A stretch of 64,000 nucleotides of DNA from positions 54,943 to 118,942 of the forward strand of contig JAUNER010000003.1 of assembly GCA_030525455.1 (NCBI GenBank), in the 5' to 3' direction. The DNA is from Akkermansia sp. (lineage in GTDB: Bacteria > Verrucomicrobiota > Verrucomicrobiia > Verrucomicrobiales > Akkermansiaceae). The translations under genes were made by a program, and so were the position numbers. Positions 1 through 8,390 of this stretch are shown here, piece by piece. The stretch's first letter is position 1, and every line of letters starts with the position of its first letter. The notes under the pieces are model-generated. The model was not told the DNA's origin. It saw nothing but the letters and a program-made list of their open reading frames with translations, and did not search any database.

Positions 1-1
1 G

Positions 2-340
2 AGTATCAAGGAAGAAATTGATACTCGCCTCACCAATTGGTTCCATTACAAAGACGCTAAGGAAACTCATGAGCTGATGAAAAAAGAAGTGGTTATGGAG
101 CTTCAGGAACGCCGCCAAAAGGTGAAGTTACTCATTGAGAGTAGAGATGAGTTTGAGGAGTGGCATAAGTATATTTCTAAAGAGGTCGAGTTTAAAAAAT
201 CTCGCGTTGCTACCAATGCTGACGAGTATATAGAAATGCGTAAGGATTTGCGTAAACTGTATGAACAGCTCGACGGTGAGGCTTCGAAAAATGCCGAAGT
301 CGAGGGGGCTCTAATTATGGAGTATGGTTGGCTTGATTAA
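2..340 (+). CDS. Partial coiled-coil hypothetical protein (5' end outside window)
   Basis: The reading frame is open from the first bases of the window to a TAA at 338-340, so at least 112 residues of the C-terminus are present and the start lies upstream. The protein is very rich in Glu, Lys and Arg with regularly spaced Leu and Ile, typical of a soluble alpha-helical coiled coil. There is no signal peptide, membrane segment or catalytic motif in the visible part. An internal ATG at 77 could act as a start, but the frame continues upstream with the same composition, so I treat the gene as truncated by the window edge. Its stop shares the bases TTAA with the stop of the convergent ABC ATPase gene. 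The family is not recognised. Confidence 0.6.
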   Translation, partial: SIKEEIDTRLTNWFHYKDAKETHELMKKEVVMELQERRQKVKLLIESRDEFEEWHKYISKEVEFKKSRVATNADEYIEMRKDLRKLYEQLDGEASKNAEVEGALIMEYGWLD

Positions 341-1305
341 GCTAAGCATCCGGGGCAGTTTTGTACGAAGTGATTGGGTGAAATTTCGATAAGTTCGGGG
401 GCTTTGTCGCATAGGCATAGTTCCGGATTTCCGAGTGTGTTTCTGGGACGGAATGCACATTCGTTGATTGGTGCCAGCATATTTGGGGGTAGACCGGGAA
501 TGGTGAAGAGTTCTTTCCCCTTTTGGTGCTGGGCAGGTATCGAGCGGATTAATGCTCTTGTATAGGCGTGTTTGGGGGTAGTGAGTAGGTCTTCAGTCGG
601 GGCACTTTCAACGATTCTTCCGGCATACATGACATTGATGCGGTCGGCGTATTGTCGCACTACTCCTAAATCGTGAGTGATGAGGATGACGGCTGTGCCT
701 ATTTCAGTTTGCAGTTGTTTGATGAGGTCCAGTACTTGCTTTTGGACGGTGACGTCCAGAGCTGTGGTGGGTTCGTCTGCAATGAGGATTTCCGGCTTTG
801 TAATGAGTGCCATGGCTATCATCACTCGTTGTCTCATCCCTCCGGAAAATTCGTGCGGCCAGGAGTGTAGTCTTTTTTCCGGCTCTGGTATGCCTACTAA
901 GTGTAATTGTTCGATGACTTTGTTATAAGCTTCTTTTTTGTTAAATCCTTGGTGAATGATGAGTGGTTCTGCCACTTGCTCGCCTATGGTCAAGTAGGGG
1001 TTAAGCGAGGTCATGGGGTCTTGGAATATCATAGATATTCGCTTTCCACGGATGTTTTGAAGCTCTTTTTCGTTACATTTTAAGAGGTCGATGTCTCCTA
1101 ATAGGGCTTGCCCTGATTCAATCTGCCCGGGTGGGCTGGGGATGAGCCCCATCATGCTATAGCAAGTCACGGATTTCCCGGAACCACTTTCTCCTACTAT
1201 CCCTAGGGTTTCCCCGGCGTGGAGGTCAAATGATACATCTTGCACCGCACGCACGATTCCGGCTCGTGTGTGGAATGAGGTGCTCAGATGTCGTACAGAT
1301 AGCAT
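337..1305 (-). CDS. oppD: Oligopeptide/dipeptide ABC transporter ATP-binding protein (OppD/DppD type)
   Basis: ATPase subunit that would power a peptide or nickel-type ABC importer at the inner membrane. In 322 residues it shows Walker A GESGSGKS (38-45), Q-loop Gln95, signature SGGMRQR (154-160), Walker B ILIADEP (173-179) and H-loop His211. The C-terminal extension typical of OppD/DppD starts around residue 265 (TIPGLPPNML). That extension usually holds a four-Cys cluster. Here Cys283, 297, 299, 317 and 320 are present, but the usual second Cys position (CAFRPRN) is Asn. No permease or substrate-binding protein is adjacent. It follows der by 32 bp on the same strand, so it is probably cotranscribed with it. 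Its 3' end overlaps the convergent gene by 4 bp. The substrate cannot be told from sequence, and the symbol denotes the family only. Confidence 0.85.
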   Translation of the reverse strand: MLSVRHLSTSFHTRAGIVRAVQDVSFDLHAGETLGIVGESGSGKSVTCYSMMGLIPSPPGQIESGQALLGDIDLLKCNEKELQNIRGKRISMIFQDPMTSLNPYLTIGEQVAEPLIIHQGFNKKEAYNKVIEQLHLVGIPEPEKRLHSWPHEFSGGMRQRVMIAMALITKPEILIADEPTTALDVTVQKQVLDLIKQLQTEIGTAVILITHDLGVVRQYADRINVMYAGRIVESAPTEDLLTTPKHAYTRALIRSIPAQHQKGKELFTIPGLPPNMLAPINECAFRPRNTLGNPELCLCDKAPELIEISPNHFVQNCPGCLA

Positions 1306-1337
1306 GGTGTAGTGAGTGCTTCACCATTAGTGGTGGT

Positions 1338-2732
1338 TTAGTCATTGCGTACGCGAGAGCGTGCAGAGAAAATAACCGGTATACCCGGAGCCGGATATTG
1401 TTCGCGTATTTTATTGCGTAGGTACTGAGAATAACTATCTGTTAGTAAATTTTTATCATTGACGAAAAGAACGTAACGCGGCACGGGGATTGTTTTGTAT
1501 TTTTCGTCAACTGCTGTTGTAACGTAGTAAATTTTCAGTCGTTTGGTAGACCCTCCGGCGGTACCTGGTGGGTTCATTTGTTGGGCGAGTTGAATGAGTC
1601 TGTTGAGTTGTCCTGTGGTGGGGAGTTTAAGTGACTCACGGCGGATTTTTTGAATTGTTTTAAAAATGGGTTCAATCCCTTCTTCATTTTTGGCAGATGT
1701 CGCTACAAAGGGAGCGTATGCTATAAAGAAAAGTTCCGTGCGTACTTGTTCTTCAACTTCTTCCATACGGGCTTTTTTCGGTGCATTCGGGTGGAAGAGG
1801 TCAAATTTATTAACGACGATGATGCAGGGTTTGCCTTCTTCGGCAATCATGCCGGCTATGCGGCGGTCTTGCTGGGTGATGCCTGCCGCTATGTCGATGA
1901 CTAAGAGACAAATATCTGCTCGGCGTATGGCTTTTTCACTCCTCATGGCAGAAAATACTTCTACTGAAGTGTCTCGGCGTGAGCGTGGTCGCATCCCTGC
2001 GGTGTCGATGAGGGTGTAGGGTTGGTCGTTGTGTAAATAGGGAATGTCTATGGCATCGCGAGTTGTGCCGGCGACGGCAGAGACAATGGTGCGTTTGTCA
2101 TGGAGAATGGCGTTGCAAAGTGAGGATTTGCCGGCATTTGGTCGCCCGACGATGGCAACTTTGATGGGGGGAGTTGATTCTTCTTCGTCGTCCTGCGTTT
2201 CTTCAAGGTCGGCTTTGAGTGGGGCATTGACGGATTTTAGATAGGCATCGAGGCGACGTGATAGTTCAGAGAATCCTCTGCCATGTGCCGCAGATAGAAA
2301 GATGTAATTATCAAAGCCTAGTGATGCAAATTCCCCGATGTTTAGGTCTTGCTTTTCGTGGTCAGCCTTATTGAGTACCAGCATCACCGGAACTTCTGAT
2401 TTGCGGAGTTGGTCGGCTATGTTTTGGTCAATGGGGGTAAGGCTGTCTCGGCAGTCCATCACCAGCATAATCATGTCTGCTGTTTTGATGGCTAGGTCTG
2501 CTTCTGCTGTTACTTGTTCTGCAAATCCATCGCTCAGTGTGGCACCTATACCGCCTGTGTCCATGATTTTGCAAGCATAATCTGTGATGTTGCAGGGGGC
2601 ACTTAGTCTGTCTCTGGTAACACCGGGTTCATCATGCACGATGGCAATGCGTCGACCTGCCATTCTGTTAAAAATGGCGGATTTCCCGACGTTTGGTCTG
2701 CCTACGATGGCGATGGTGGGGACGTGTTGCAT
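1338..2732 (-). CDS. der: Ribosome-associated GTPase Der (EngA)
   Basis: Essential GTPase for 50S subunit maturation. It has the tandem G-domain layout unique to Der: G1 motifs GRPNVGKS (residues 11-18) and GRPNAGKS (196-203), G3 DTGG and DTAGM, G4 NKAD and NKFD. These are followed by the KH-like C-terminal domain (PRYVLFVND region). An acidic linker (QDDEEES) joins the two G domains. I place the start at the ATG at 2732 (464 aa). An in-frame TTG at 2774 would add 14 unrelated residues and would lie inside the promoter. A strong sigma70-type promoter ends 7 nt before this ATG, so the mRNA is probably leaderless. It is the first gene of a likely der-oppD unit and is separated from pyk by an intergenic stretch. 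Confidence 0.93.
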   Translation of the reverse strand: MQHVPTIAIVGRPNVGKSAIFNRMAGRRIAIVHDEPGVTRDRLSAPCNITDYACKIMDTGGIGATLSDGFAEQVTAEADLAIKTADMIMLVMDCRDSLTPIDQNIADQLRKSEVPVMLVLNKADHEKQDLNIGEFASLGFDNYIFLSAAHGRGFSELSRRLDAYLKSVNAPLKADLEETQDDEEESTPPIKVAIVGRPNAGKSSLCNAILHDKRTIVSAVAGTTRDAIDIPYLHNDQPYTLIDTAGMRPRSRRDTSVEVFSAMRSEKAIRRADICLLVIDIAAGITQQDRRIAGMIAEEGKPCIIVVNKFDLFHPNAPKKARMEEVEEQVRTELFFIAYAPFVATSAKNEEGIEPIFKTIQKIRRESLKLPTTGQLNRLIQLAQQMNPPGTAGGSTKRLKIYYVTTAVDEKYKTIPVPRYVLFVNDKNLLTDSYSQYLRNKIREQYPAPGIPVIFSARSRVRND

Positions 2733-2739
2733 ATGGTGT

Positions 2740-2768
2740 ATTATAGCGTAAATGTTTGTTATTGTGAA
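2740..2768 (-). promoter_or_regulatory. der promoter, leaderless configuration
   Basis: On the minus strand, -35 TTCACA (2763-2768), a 17-nt spacer and a perfect -10 TATAAT (2740-2745) are followed after 7 nt by the ATG of der. Transcription would start at or next to the A of the start codon. Confidence 0.7.
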
Positions 2769-2800
2769 GCTCAAATGCGTTATCTCTTCGTGGTCGTCAT

Positions 2801-4207
2801 TTATATTCTTATGAAGGAGATAGCGGTGTTTTCAGAGCTGCTGATTTTTGGGTGTTCGATGATGATAAGGGCTTGCCCGTCATGAAGGTAACCTAAGTTC
2901 ATTAGTGATTTTATGGCGGTTGATTTCATGGTGCAGATGTCAGTAGTATCAGGGATGACAAGGGGCGTTACCCCGCGAATGAGAGCCATTTGTTTAGCTG
3001 GTTTTGAGTGATGACAGACGGCATAAATAGGGGATTGCTTGGGGCGGAGAGAGGCGGTGAGTCGGGCTAATTCGTCTGTGGGGCTGAGGATTAGTAGAGC
3101 CGCATTGTCTGTGTTGTTTGCCAGAGTGATGGCTGCGTGGGTAATTTTTTTTATGTCGGAGTTAAGTGGGCAGTTTTTTGAAAATTCGAATGATGGCCCT
3201 TGTTCGATGCGTTGAGCGATGCGGTCTAGCATTTCAACACATTCGATCGGGTAGATGCCGAGAGTGGTTTCGCCGGATAGAGTGAGTGCATCGACTTGCT
3301 CTTGAATGGCCGTAGAGATGTCTGATACTTCTGCTCGGGTTGGGGTTGGGTGCTTAATCATGGATTCGAGCATGTGGGTAGCCACGATACAGCAGGTGTT
3401 TTTTAGGTGGCATTTTTCAACAATTTGGCGTTGAATGATGGGGAGTTCTTCCAGATTGGTTTCCATCCCCAAATCTCCGCGGGCTATGAGGAGCCCATCG
3501 GCCGCATCAATGATTTCATCGAGCTTGTGCAGGGCTTGTTGGTCTTCTATTTTGGCTATGATTTTTGCCGCACAGCCATGCCGGGTGATGTGGTGGCGAA
3601 GTTTATTGACGTGAGCCGCATTTCTAACAAATGACATGGCGATGAAATCGATGTCACTATCGAGGGCAACCTTTAAATCTGCCAGATCTTTTTCTGTAAG
3701 TGCCGGTAGGTTAAGGGCTACTCCGGGGAGGTTGATGTGTTTGCGGGAATCCAGCACTCCTTCTGTCAGGACTCTGCATTGCAGATGGGCCGGCTTTATG
3801 TCCAGTATTTCAAAGAGTAGAGCCCCATTGTCTACAAGCATGGTATCACCTACTTTTACATCGCTCATGAGTCCGTCGTAGTTGACACTGATGGAGCATT
3901 CTTGAGTTGGTAGACTGTTTTCTGTGCGTATTTCTATGTGGTCGCCCGGATGAAGAGATAATGGCTCGTTTAGTTCACAAGTTCGTATGCTAGGCCCTTG
4001 CAAATCAGCGAGGATGGCGATGTGTGCATGGTTGTCGGCGGCTATGGTTCTGATGCGGGCAATGGTGTTTTTTACCCACTCATGAGAGGCGTGGCTCATA
4101 TTGAGACGGAAAACATTTGCCCCGGCTTTGATGAGTCGGGTAATCATCTCATCAGATTCTGTGGCAGGTCCTATGGTACAGATAATTTTTGTCGCACGAT
4201 TAGCCAT
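2801..4207 (-). CDS. pyk: Pyruvate kinase
   Basis: Cytosolic glycolytic enzyme converting phosphoenolpyruvate and ADP to pyruvate and ATP. The 468-residue protein opens with the family signature KIICTIGPATES, carries the LADLQGPSIRT substrate loop, the catalytic-Lys segment AKIEDQQAL and the IARGDLGME metal and phosphate site. It ends with the allosteric C-domain. The start MANRATK at 4207 is chosen because homology begins there. An ATG 13 codons upstream (4246) would add unrelated residues and overlap the promoter. A TATAAT (plus-strand 4232-4237) lies 25 nt before the ATG, giving a short leader. The gene is divergent from cinA, and the two promoters share a 120-bp region. It is transcribed toward der but has its own promoter. 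Confidence 0.93.
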   Translation of the reverse strand: MANRATKIICTIGPATESDEMITRLIKAGANVFRLNMSHASHEWVKNTIARIRTIAADNHAHIAILADLQGPSIRTCELNEPLSLHPGDHIEIRTENSLPTQECSISVNYDGLMSDVKVGDTMLVDNGALLFEILDIKPAHLQCRVLTEGVLDSRKHINLPGVALNLPALTEKDLADLKVALDSDIDFIAMSFVRNAAHVNKLRHHITRHGCAAKIIAKIEDQQALHKLDEIIDAADGLLIARGDLGMETNLEELPIIQRQIVEKCHLKNTCCIVATHMLESMIKHPTPTRAEVSDISTAIQEQVDALTLSGETTLGIYPIECVEMLDRIAQRIEQGPSFEFSKNCPLNSDIKKITHAAITLANNTDNAALLILSPTDELARLTASLRPKQSPIYAVCHHSKPAKQMALIRGVTPLVIPDTTDICTMKSTAIKSLMNLGYLHDGQALIIIEHPKISSSENTAISFIRI

Positions 4208-4231
4208 GAGTGAATGCTGTTTGTTATGTAA

Positions 4232-4237
4232 ATTATA
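4232..4237 (-). promoter_or_regulatory. pyk -10 box
   Basis: A perfect TATAAT on the minus strand lies 25 nt before the pyk ATG. I see no good -35 match 16-18 nt upstream. It lies inside the divergent pyk/cinA intergenic region. Confidence 0.5.
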
Positions 4238-4291
4238 GCGGTACATGGTGGCTTATGAAGTTTTTTCCTATGGTATGGCGAGAAATAAATA

Positions 4292-4319
4292 TGTACATAG
4301 TTACGCTCTTGTTCATAAT
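4292..4319 (+). promoter_or_regulatory. cinA promoter, leaderless configuration
   Basis: -35 TGTACA (4292-4297), 16-nt spacer, -10 CATAAT (4314-4319), then 7 nt to the ATG at 4327. This is the same geometry as at der. Confidence 0.55.
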
Positions 4320-4326
4320 AGCAGGC

Positions 4327-5559
4327 ATGAAGCCGTGCCGAATTGAAGTCATCAATACAGGATCTGAACTGTTATGCGGAAGTGTGCTAAATACGAATGC
4401 AGCGTGGTTAGGTGAACGGCTTTTAGAGCATGGCTTGCGTATCCAAAAGCTTACGGTTGTTCCGGATGGCGAGGCTATTATTGATGCAATGAAAGCGTGT
4501 GCCTCTCGTGCCGATGTGGTGCTGGTGAGCGGTGGCTTGGGCCCGACGAGTGATGATTTGACTCGCGATGCTCTCGCTGAGTTATGTGGTGTGCCTATGC
4601 TTCGAGATGAGTCTATTGTTGCGGCTCTGGATGCTTATTTTGCGAAGCGTGGTGTTGGTGTATCGCCTTCAAATTACAGACAGGCCATGGTTCCTCAGGG
4701 GGCTATGGTATTGCCTAATGACAATGGTACGGCTCCGGGGCTATTGATGCCGGCTGCAGCGGGGCGTGCGATGTTTATTTTACTGCCGGGGCCGCCTTCA
4801 GAATTTCGCCCTATGGTGGAAAAGGAAGTTTTGCCTCGGCTTATTGGTGAATTATCCGGCGAGAAGCCCGGGTTGCAAGTATTCAAATGTGTCGGCATTG
4901 GCGAGAGCCATGTGCAGGATGCCGTAGATGATGAACTGCAGAGTATCCCGGAACTGGAGCTTGCTTACTGTGCCCGTCCCGGCGAAGTGGATGTGCGGCT
5001 TATCGGCAGAGCTGAGGTGAGAAGTAAAGCTGAGATGGTGCTTAGACGCGTACTAGGGAATTATTTGATTGAACCTCAGTATGCCGGGGTTGAGTTTGCT
5101 CTGGTGGATTATTTGCTGGCACAGGGGCTGAAACTTGCCACAGCAGAGAGTTGTACCGGGGGGCTTATTGCTAAGCGTTTAACGGATGTGCCGGGGGCAT
5201 CTGCCGTGTTTGAATATGGCTGGGTGACATACGCAAATATCGCCAAACACAGTCAGTTGGGGGTATCTCTTGCACTGCTGGATGAGTTTGGGGCTGTCAG
5301 TGAACAAGTGGTCAGAGAAATGGCAGAGGGGGCCTTGGCTCGCTCCGGTGCAGATGTGGCTCTGGCGGTTAGCGGCATTGCCGGTCCCGGTGGTGGTACA
5401 GCAGAAAAACCCGTGGGTACTGTCTGGCTCGCATGGGCCGGGAAAATGCTCCCCACAAAATCGGAAAAAATCTTTTACCCTCGTGATAGAGATAGCTTCC
5501 GCCGTATGGTTTCTACGAGGGCCCTTGCCGGGGCTTTGCAAATGGCAAAGAGCCTTTAA
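4327..5559 (+). CDS. cinA: CinA-family protein (competence/damage-inducible; NMN deamidase domain)
   Basis: A 410-residue two-domain protein. The N-terminal half is the COG1058/MoeA-like nucleotide-binding domain (IEVINTGSELLCGSVLNTNAAWL, then SGGLGPTSDD). The C-terminal half is the CinA_C/PncC domain (LATAESCTGGLIAKRLTDVPGAS, then SGIAGPGG), which in characterised relatives deamidates NMN in pyridine nucleotide recycling. The start at 4327 is where homology begins and is 7 nt downstream of a -10 box. A GTG at 4210 in the same frame is far outside the family start. The 3' end overlaps the convergent dnaB stop by 4 bp (shared TTAA). A role in competence is not implied, since no recA or competence genes are nearby. 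Confidence 0.9.
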   Translation: MKPCRIEVINTGSELLCGSVLNTNAAWLGERLLEHGLRIQKLTVVPDGEAIIDAMKACASRADVVLVSGGLGPTSDDLTRDALAELCGVPMLRDESIVAALDAYFAKRGVGVSPSNYRQAMVPQGAMVLPNDNGTAPGLLMPAAAGRAMFILLPGPPSEFRPMVEKEVLPRLIGELSGEKPGLQVFKCVGIGESHVQDAVDDELQSIPELELAYCARPGEVDVRLIGRAEVRSKAEMVLRRVLGNYLIEPQYAGVEFALVDYLLAQGLKLATAESCTGGLIAKRLTDVPGASAVFEYGWVTYANIAKHSQLGVSLALLDEFGAVSEQVVREMAEGALARSGADVALAVSGIAGPGGGTAEKPVGTVWLAWAGKMLPTKSEKIFYPRDRDSFRRMVSTRALAGALQMAKSL

Positions 5560-7010
5560 TTGCCGGAGAGGTCGTTTTCGTCCGGTTCTCGGCTGGTAAA
5601 CCGCATGAGTTCTGCTTCGAAGTGCAGGGGTATATCGCCTGTTTCGCCATTTCGGTTTTTGGCTAGGTTTAGGTTGGCTCGCCCTATGTTCTTTTGTCTT
5701 GCTTCTTCATCTTCGGCGTAGTAGGCAGAGCGATAGAGCAGACCAATCATGTCGGCGTCTTGTTCTATAGACCCGGATTCTCGCAGGTCAGACATTCTCG
5801 GTACACCTAGGCTGTTGCCGGTGCGGCTTTCCGGCCCGCGGTTGAGCTGGGCCAGCACGATGACCGGTACTTTTAGTTCCTTGGCCAGTGCTTTTAAGCC
5901 CGATGAAATTTCTGCCACTTCGCGTTCTCGGCTACTGACTGCCTGCTGTGAGTGCGAACGCATGAGCTGTAAGTAGTCTACCCCGATGGCGGCTAGTTCG
6001 CCCTGGTCTCGCATCACACGTCGGGCTTTGGCTCTTAGTTCGTTGATTGATATGGCCGCTGTGTCGTCAATGACGAGTCTGGAGGCATCCATTTCTTTGT
6101 ATGCCTCGCTAAATCTCTTCATTTCCAATGGCGATAAGTTGCCGCGTTTGATGATTTCCGCACGTTTGATGCCGGAGCGGGCATACAGCAGTCGCTCGGC
6201 TATTTGTACGGCGGGCATTTCGCATGAGAAGAGCAGTACCGGCTTTTTCTCATTCAGTGCGATATGCTCGATGATATTGAGCAGGAATGAGGTTTTCCCC
6301 ATTGACGGTCGTGCTGCTATGATAAACATATCCCCCGGCTTTAACCCATTGCACATTTTGTCCAGCTTTTCATAGCCGGTGCTTTGCCCTTGGATGACTC
6401 CTTTGTTGGTCAGGAATTTTTCAAAGTTGCTTAGGGCTTCTTCCAGTATTTGTTTGAGGTTCGTGCCGTCTTTTGAGGTGTTGTAGCGTTCGCGTATTTG
6501 GAAGATATTGCCTTCCAGCGTTTCCAGCAGTTGTGCCACATCTTCCGGATTATCAAATGCTTGGTTGGTGTATTCGTTGGCTGTATTGATAATCGACCGT
6601 AAGATGTATTTGTCTTTCAGTATATTGATGTAGTGCCCAAAGTAGGCACTCGTGGTCGTATAGGTGTAAATTTCTGCCAGCCCGGAGTTGCCGCCTACGG
6701 CTTCCAGTTGGTTATTATCCGTCAGCACTTGTGCCACAGAGACGATGTCTATGGGCTCGTTTTTTGAGTATCTGCTCTGGAAAATGTTCCAGATGATTTT
6801 ATGTGCCGGCAGATAAAAGTAATCTTCTGATAATCCAAGGGTGATTGCCTGCCCTATGTACGAGGCTGGGTCCATCGCCATGAGTGCCAGCACACCTTTT
6901 TCCGGTCCAAGTGCTTGCGGGATATTTCTCAATTCCTGAGATATATCCTTTGGCTCACTTTTTGTCAGCTTTAGGTCTTTTCGTGCTGTCTTTTTCTCTG
7001 TCGATGCCAT
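5556..7010 (-). CDS. dnaB: Replicative DNA helicase DnaB
   Basis: Hexameric 5'-3' helicase of the replication fork. The 484-residue protein has a short charged leader, the DnaB N-terminal helical domain (PQALGPEKGVLALM, about 30-130) and a RecA-like motor. The motor has Walker A AARPSMGKTS, Walker B IGVDYLQLM, and the LAQLNRGPESR and RESGSIEQDAD motifs, ending in NLAKNRNGETGDIPLHFE. No intein is present. It is one of the few genes here with a recognisable Shine-Dalgarno: GGGGAG on the minus strand (plus 7019-7024), 8 nt before the ATG. It is convergent with cinA, with a 4-bp stop overlap, and is followed upstream by the secreted ankyrin operon on the same strand, separated by a terminator-like repeat. 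Confidence 0.95.
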   Translation of the reverse strand: MASTEKKTARKDLKLTKSEPKDISQELRNIPQALGPEKGVLALMAMDPASYIGQAITLGLSEDYFYLPAHKIIWNIFQSRYSKNEPIDIVSVAQVLTDNNQLEAVGGNSGLAEIYTYTTTSAYFGHYINILKDKYILRSIINTANEYTNQAFDNPEDVAQLLETLEGNIFQIRERYNTSKDGTNLKQILEEALSNFEKFLTNKGVIQGQSTGYEKLDKMCNGLKPGDMFIIAARPSMGKTSFLLNIIEHIALNEKKPVLLFSCEMPAVQIAERLLYARSGIKRAEIIKRGNLSPLEMKRFSEAYKEMDASRLVIDDTAAISINELRAKARRVMRDQGELAAIGVDYLQLMRSHSQQAVSSREREVAEISSGLKALAKELKVPVIVLAQLNRGPESRTGNSLGVPRMSDLRESGSIEQDADMIGLLYRSAYYAEDEEARQKNIGRANLNLAKNRNGETGDIPLHFEAELMRFTSREPDENDLSGN

Positions 7011-7077
7011 GGCGGTTTCTCCCCTCCCCGGGGGGAAGAGTCTAGCAAACTCTCTCTAAATTACCAGTAAAAAACAC

Positions 7078-7148
7078 TACCCCAAATTCGCTGTGTGTGG
7101 GTGGGTATTGCTCTTAGCTTTGCTCCCATCATTTGCGATTTTGGGGTA
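7078..7148 (-). terminator. Long inverted repeat downstream of the ankyrin operon, terminator-like
   Basis: Arms 7078-7091 and 7135-7148 match as a 14-bp inverted repeat with one mismatch, around a 43-nt loop. On the minus strand the distal arm is followed by GTGTTTTTTAC, so it could terminate the ankyrin operon ending at 7207. The long loop is unusual for a simple terminator. It may instead be a small structured RNA. Confidence 0.45.
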
Positions 7149-7206
7149 GAAAACACGGTCTGTTCTCCGTTGCGGGCGAGTCGTGCTTTTCTGTGACTTC
7201 GCTTGT

Positions 7207-8331
7207 TTATTTCTTTGCTTCGCTCAGTAGTTTTATGATTTCTTCTTTATTTTTAGTGAGTTTTTCTGCCAGACTGAGTGCTGTTTCTCCGCTTTGGTTT
7301 TTAGCTTCTACATCAGCCCCGGCTTGGATGAGGGTTTTGACGACTTCGGGTTTACCTCCGCGAGCGGCAAACATGAGAGGTGTGAAGCCTACGATGTTTT
7401 TAGCGTTAACATCAGCCCCGGCTTGGATGAGTGCTTTGATGGCTTCGTGATGACCTTCTATGGCGGCTTCCATGAGAGGAATCTTGGCATTTTTGTCAGT
7501 TAAATTGACGTTAGCTCCGGCTTCTGCGAGTGTTTTGATAGCTTTTGCTCGGTTCTTTAGTGCGGCATACACGAGAGGAGTCCAGCCATTTTTAGATTCA
7601 GCATTAACATTAGCCCCGGCTTGGATGAGGGTTTTGATTGTCTCTACATTGCCCGTCCAAGAAGCCGTCATCAGAATTGTTTGACCATTATCTTCAGCTG
7701 ATTCCACATTCGCTCCGGCTTGAATGAGGGCCTTTACGGCTTCTGTTCCTCCTGCACTGTGATTTTGAGCGGCTGCTATGATAGGAGTCCAGCCATTTTG
7801 GTTTGTCGCATCAATCTTAGCTCCTGCTTGAATGAGGACTTTGACGTTTTCTGCATTACCATAGTAAGCTGCTGTTATGAGGGGAGTCCAGCCATTTTTG
7901 TCAGTTAAATTGACGTTAGCTCCGGCCGCAAGCAGTATTTTCACTATATTAGTATTCTTTTTTCTTGCTGCGACATCGAGGGGAGTACAGTCATTCTGGT
8001 TTTTGATTTCGAGTTTTGCCCCGGCTGCGATGAGGGCTTTGACGATTTCTTCATAGCCTTTTTCTGTCGCTATAATTAGTGGGGTGCTTTTCATGTTTTG
8101 CCAGTCCCTCATTTCCACAGCATTGACGTTCACCCCGGCTTTTATCGCCGCTTTTACTTTTTCTATATCATTGTTCGTTACTCCTGCTCGCAGGTTTTCT
8201 TCTGCTCCCTGTGCATTGCTTGCCGGGGGTGCTGTGTAGTAGTTTTGTACTGTGTCTCCCATAGCTCCGGTCATGAGCATGGTTAGCATACTTGCTACAA
8301 TTGCCGTTTTGTTGAGGTATGATGGCTTCAT
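7207..8331 (-). CDS. Exported ankyrin-repeat protein (short)
   Basis: 374 residues with an N-terminal signal peptide (basic MKPSYLNK, then a hydrophobic stretch to about residue 25), followed by about ten 33-residue ankyrin units filling the rest. Units follow the pattern NGWTPLITAAYYGN..NVKVLIQAGAKIDA. The first unit (NNDIEKVKAAIKAGVNVN) and the last (GETALSLAEKLTKNKEEI) are capping repeats. Ankyrin solenoids bind proteins and have no enzymatic activity. The location is predicted to be periplasmic or secreted. It is the third gene of a co-directional set with the Cys-containing exported protein (60 bp upstream) and the 868-residue ankyrin protein. The N-terminal cap resembles the caps in the longer protein, so the two are paralogues. 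The binding partner is unknown. Confidence 0.85.
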   Translation of the reverse strand: MKPSYLNKTAIVASMLTMLMTGAMGDTVQNYYTAPPASNAQGAEENLRAGVTNNDIEKVKAAIKAGVNVNAVEMRDWQNMKSTPLIIATEKGYEEIVKALIAAGAKLEIKNQNDCTPLDVAARKKNTNIVKILLAAGANVNLTDKNGWTPLITAAYYGNAENVKVLIQAGAKIDATNQNGWTPIIAAAQNHSAGGTEAVKALIQAGANVESAEDNGQTILMTASWTGNVETIKTLIQAGANVNAESKNGWTPLVYAALKNRAKAIKTLAEAGANVNLTDKNAKIPLMEAAIEGHHEAIKALIQAGADVNAKNIVGFTPLMFAARGGKPEVVKTLIQAGADVEAKNQSGETALSLAEKLTKNKEEIIKLLSEAKK

Positions 8332-8390
8332 CTTTCTTTATCTTTTCTTGGCTTTGATGTGTTTTTATATATTTTTATTACAATGAAGGT

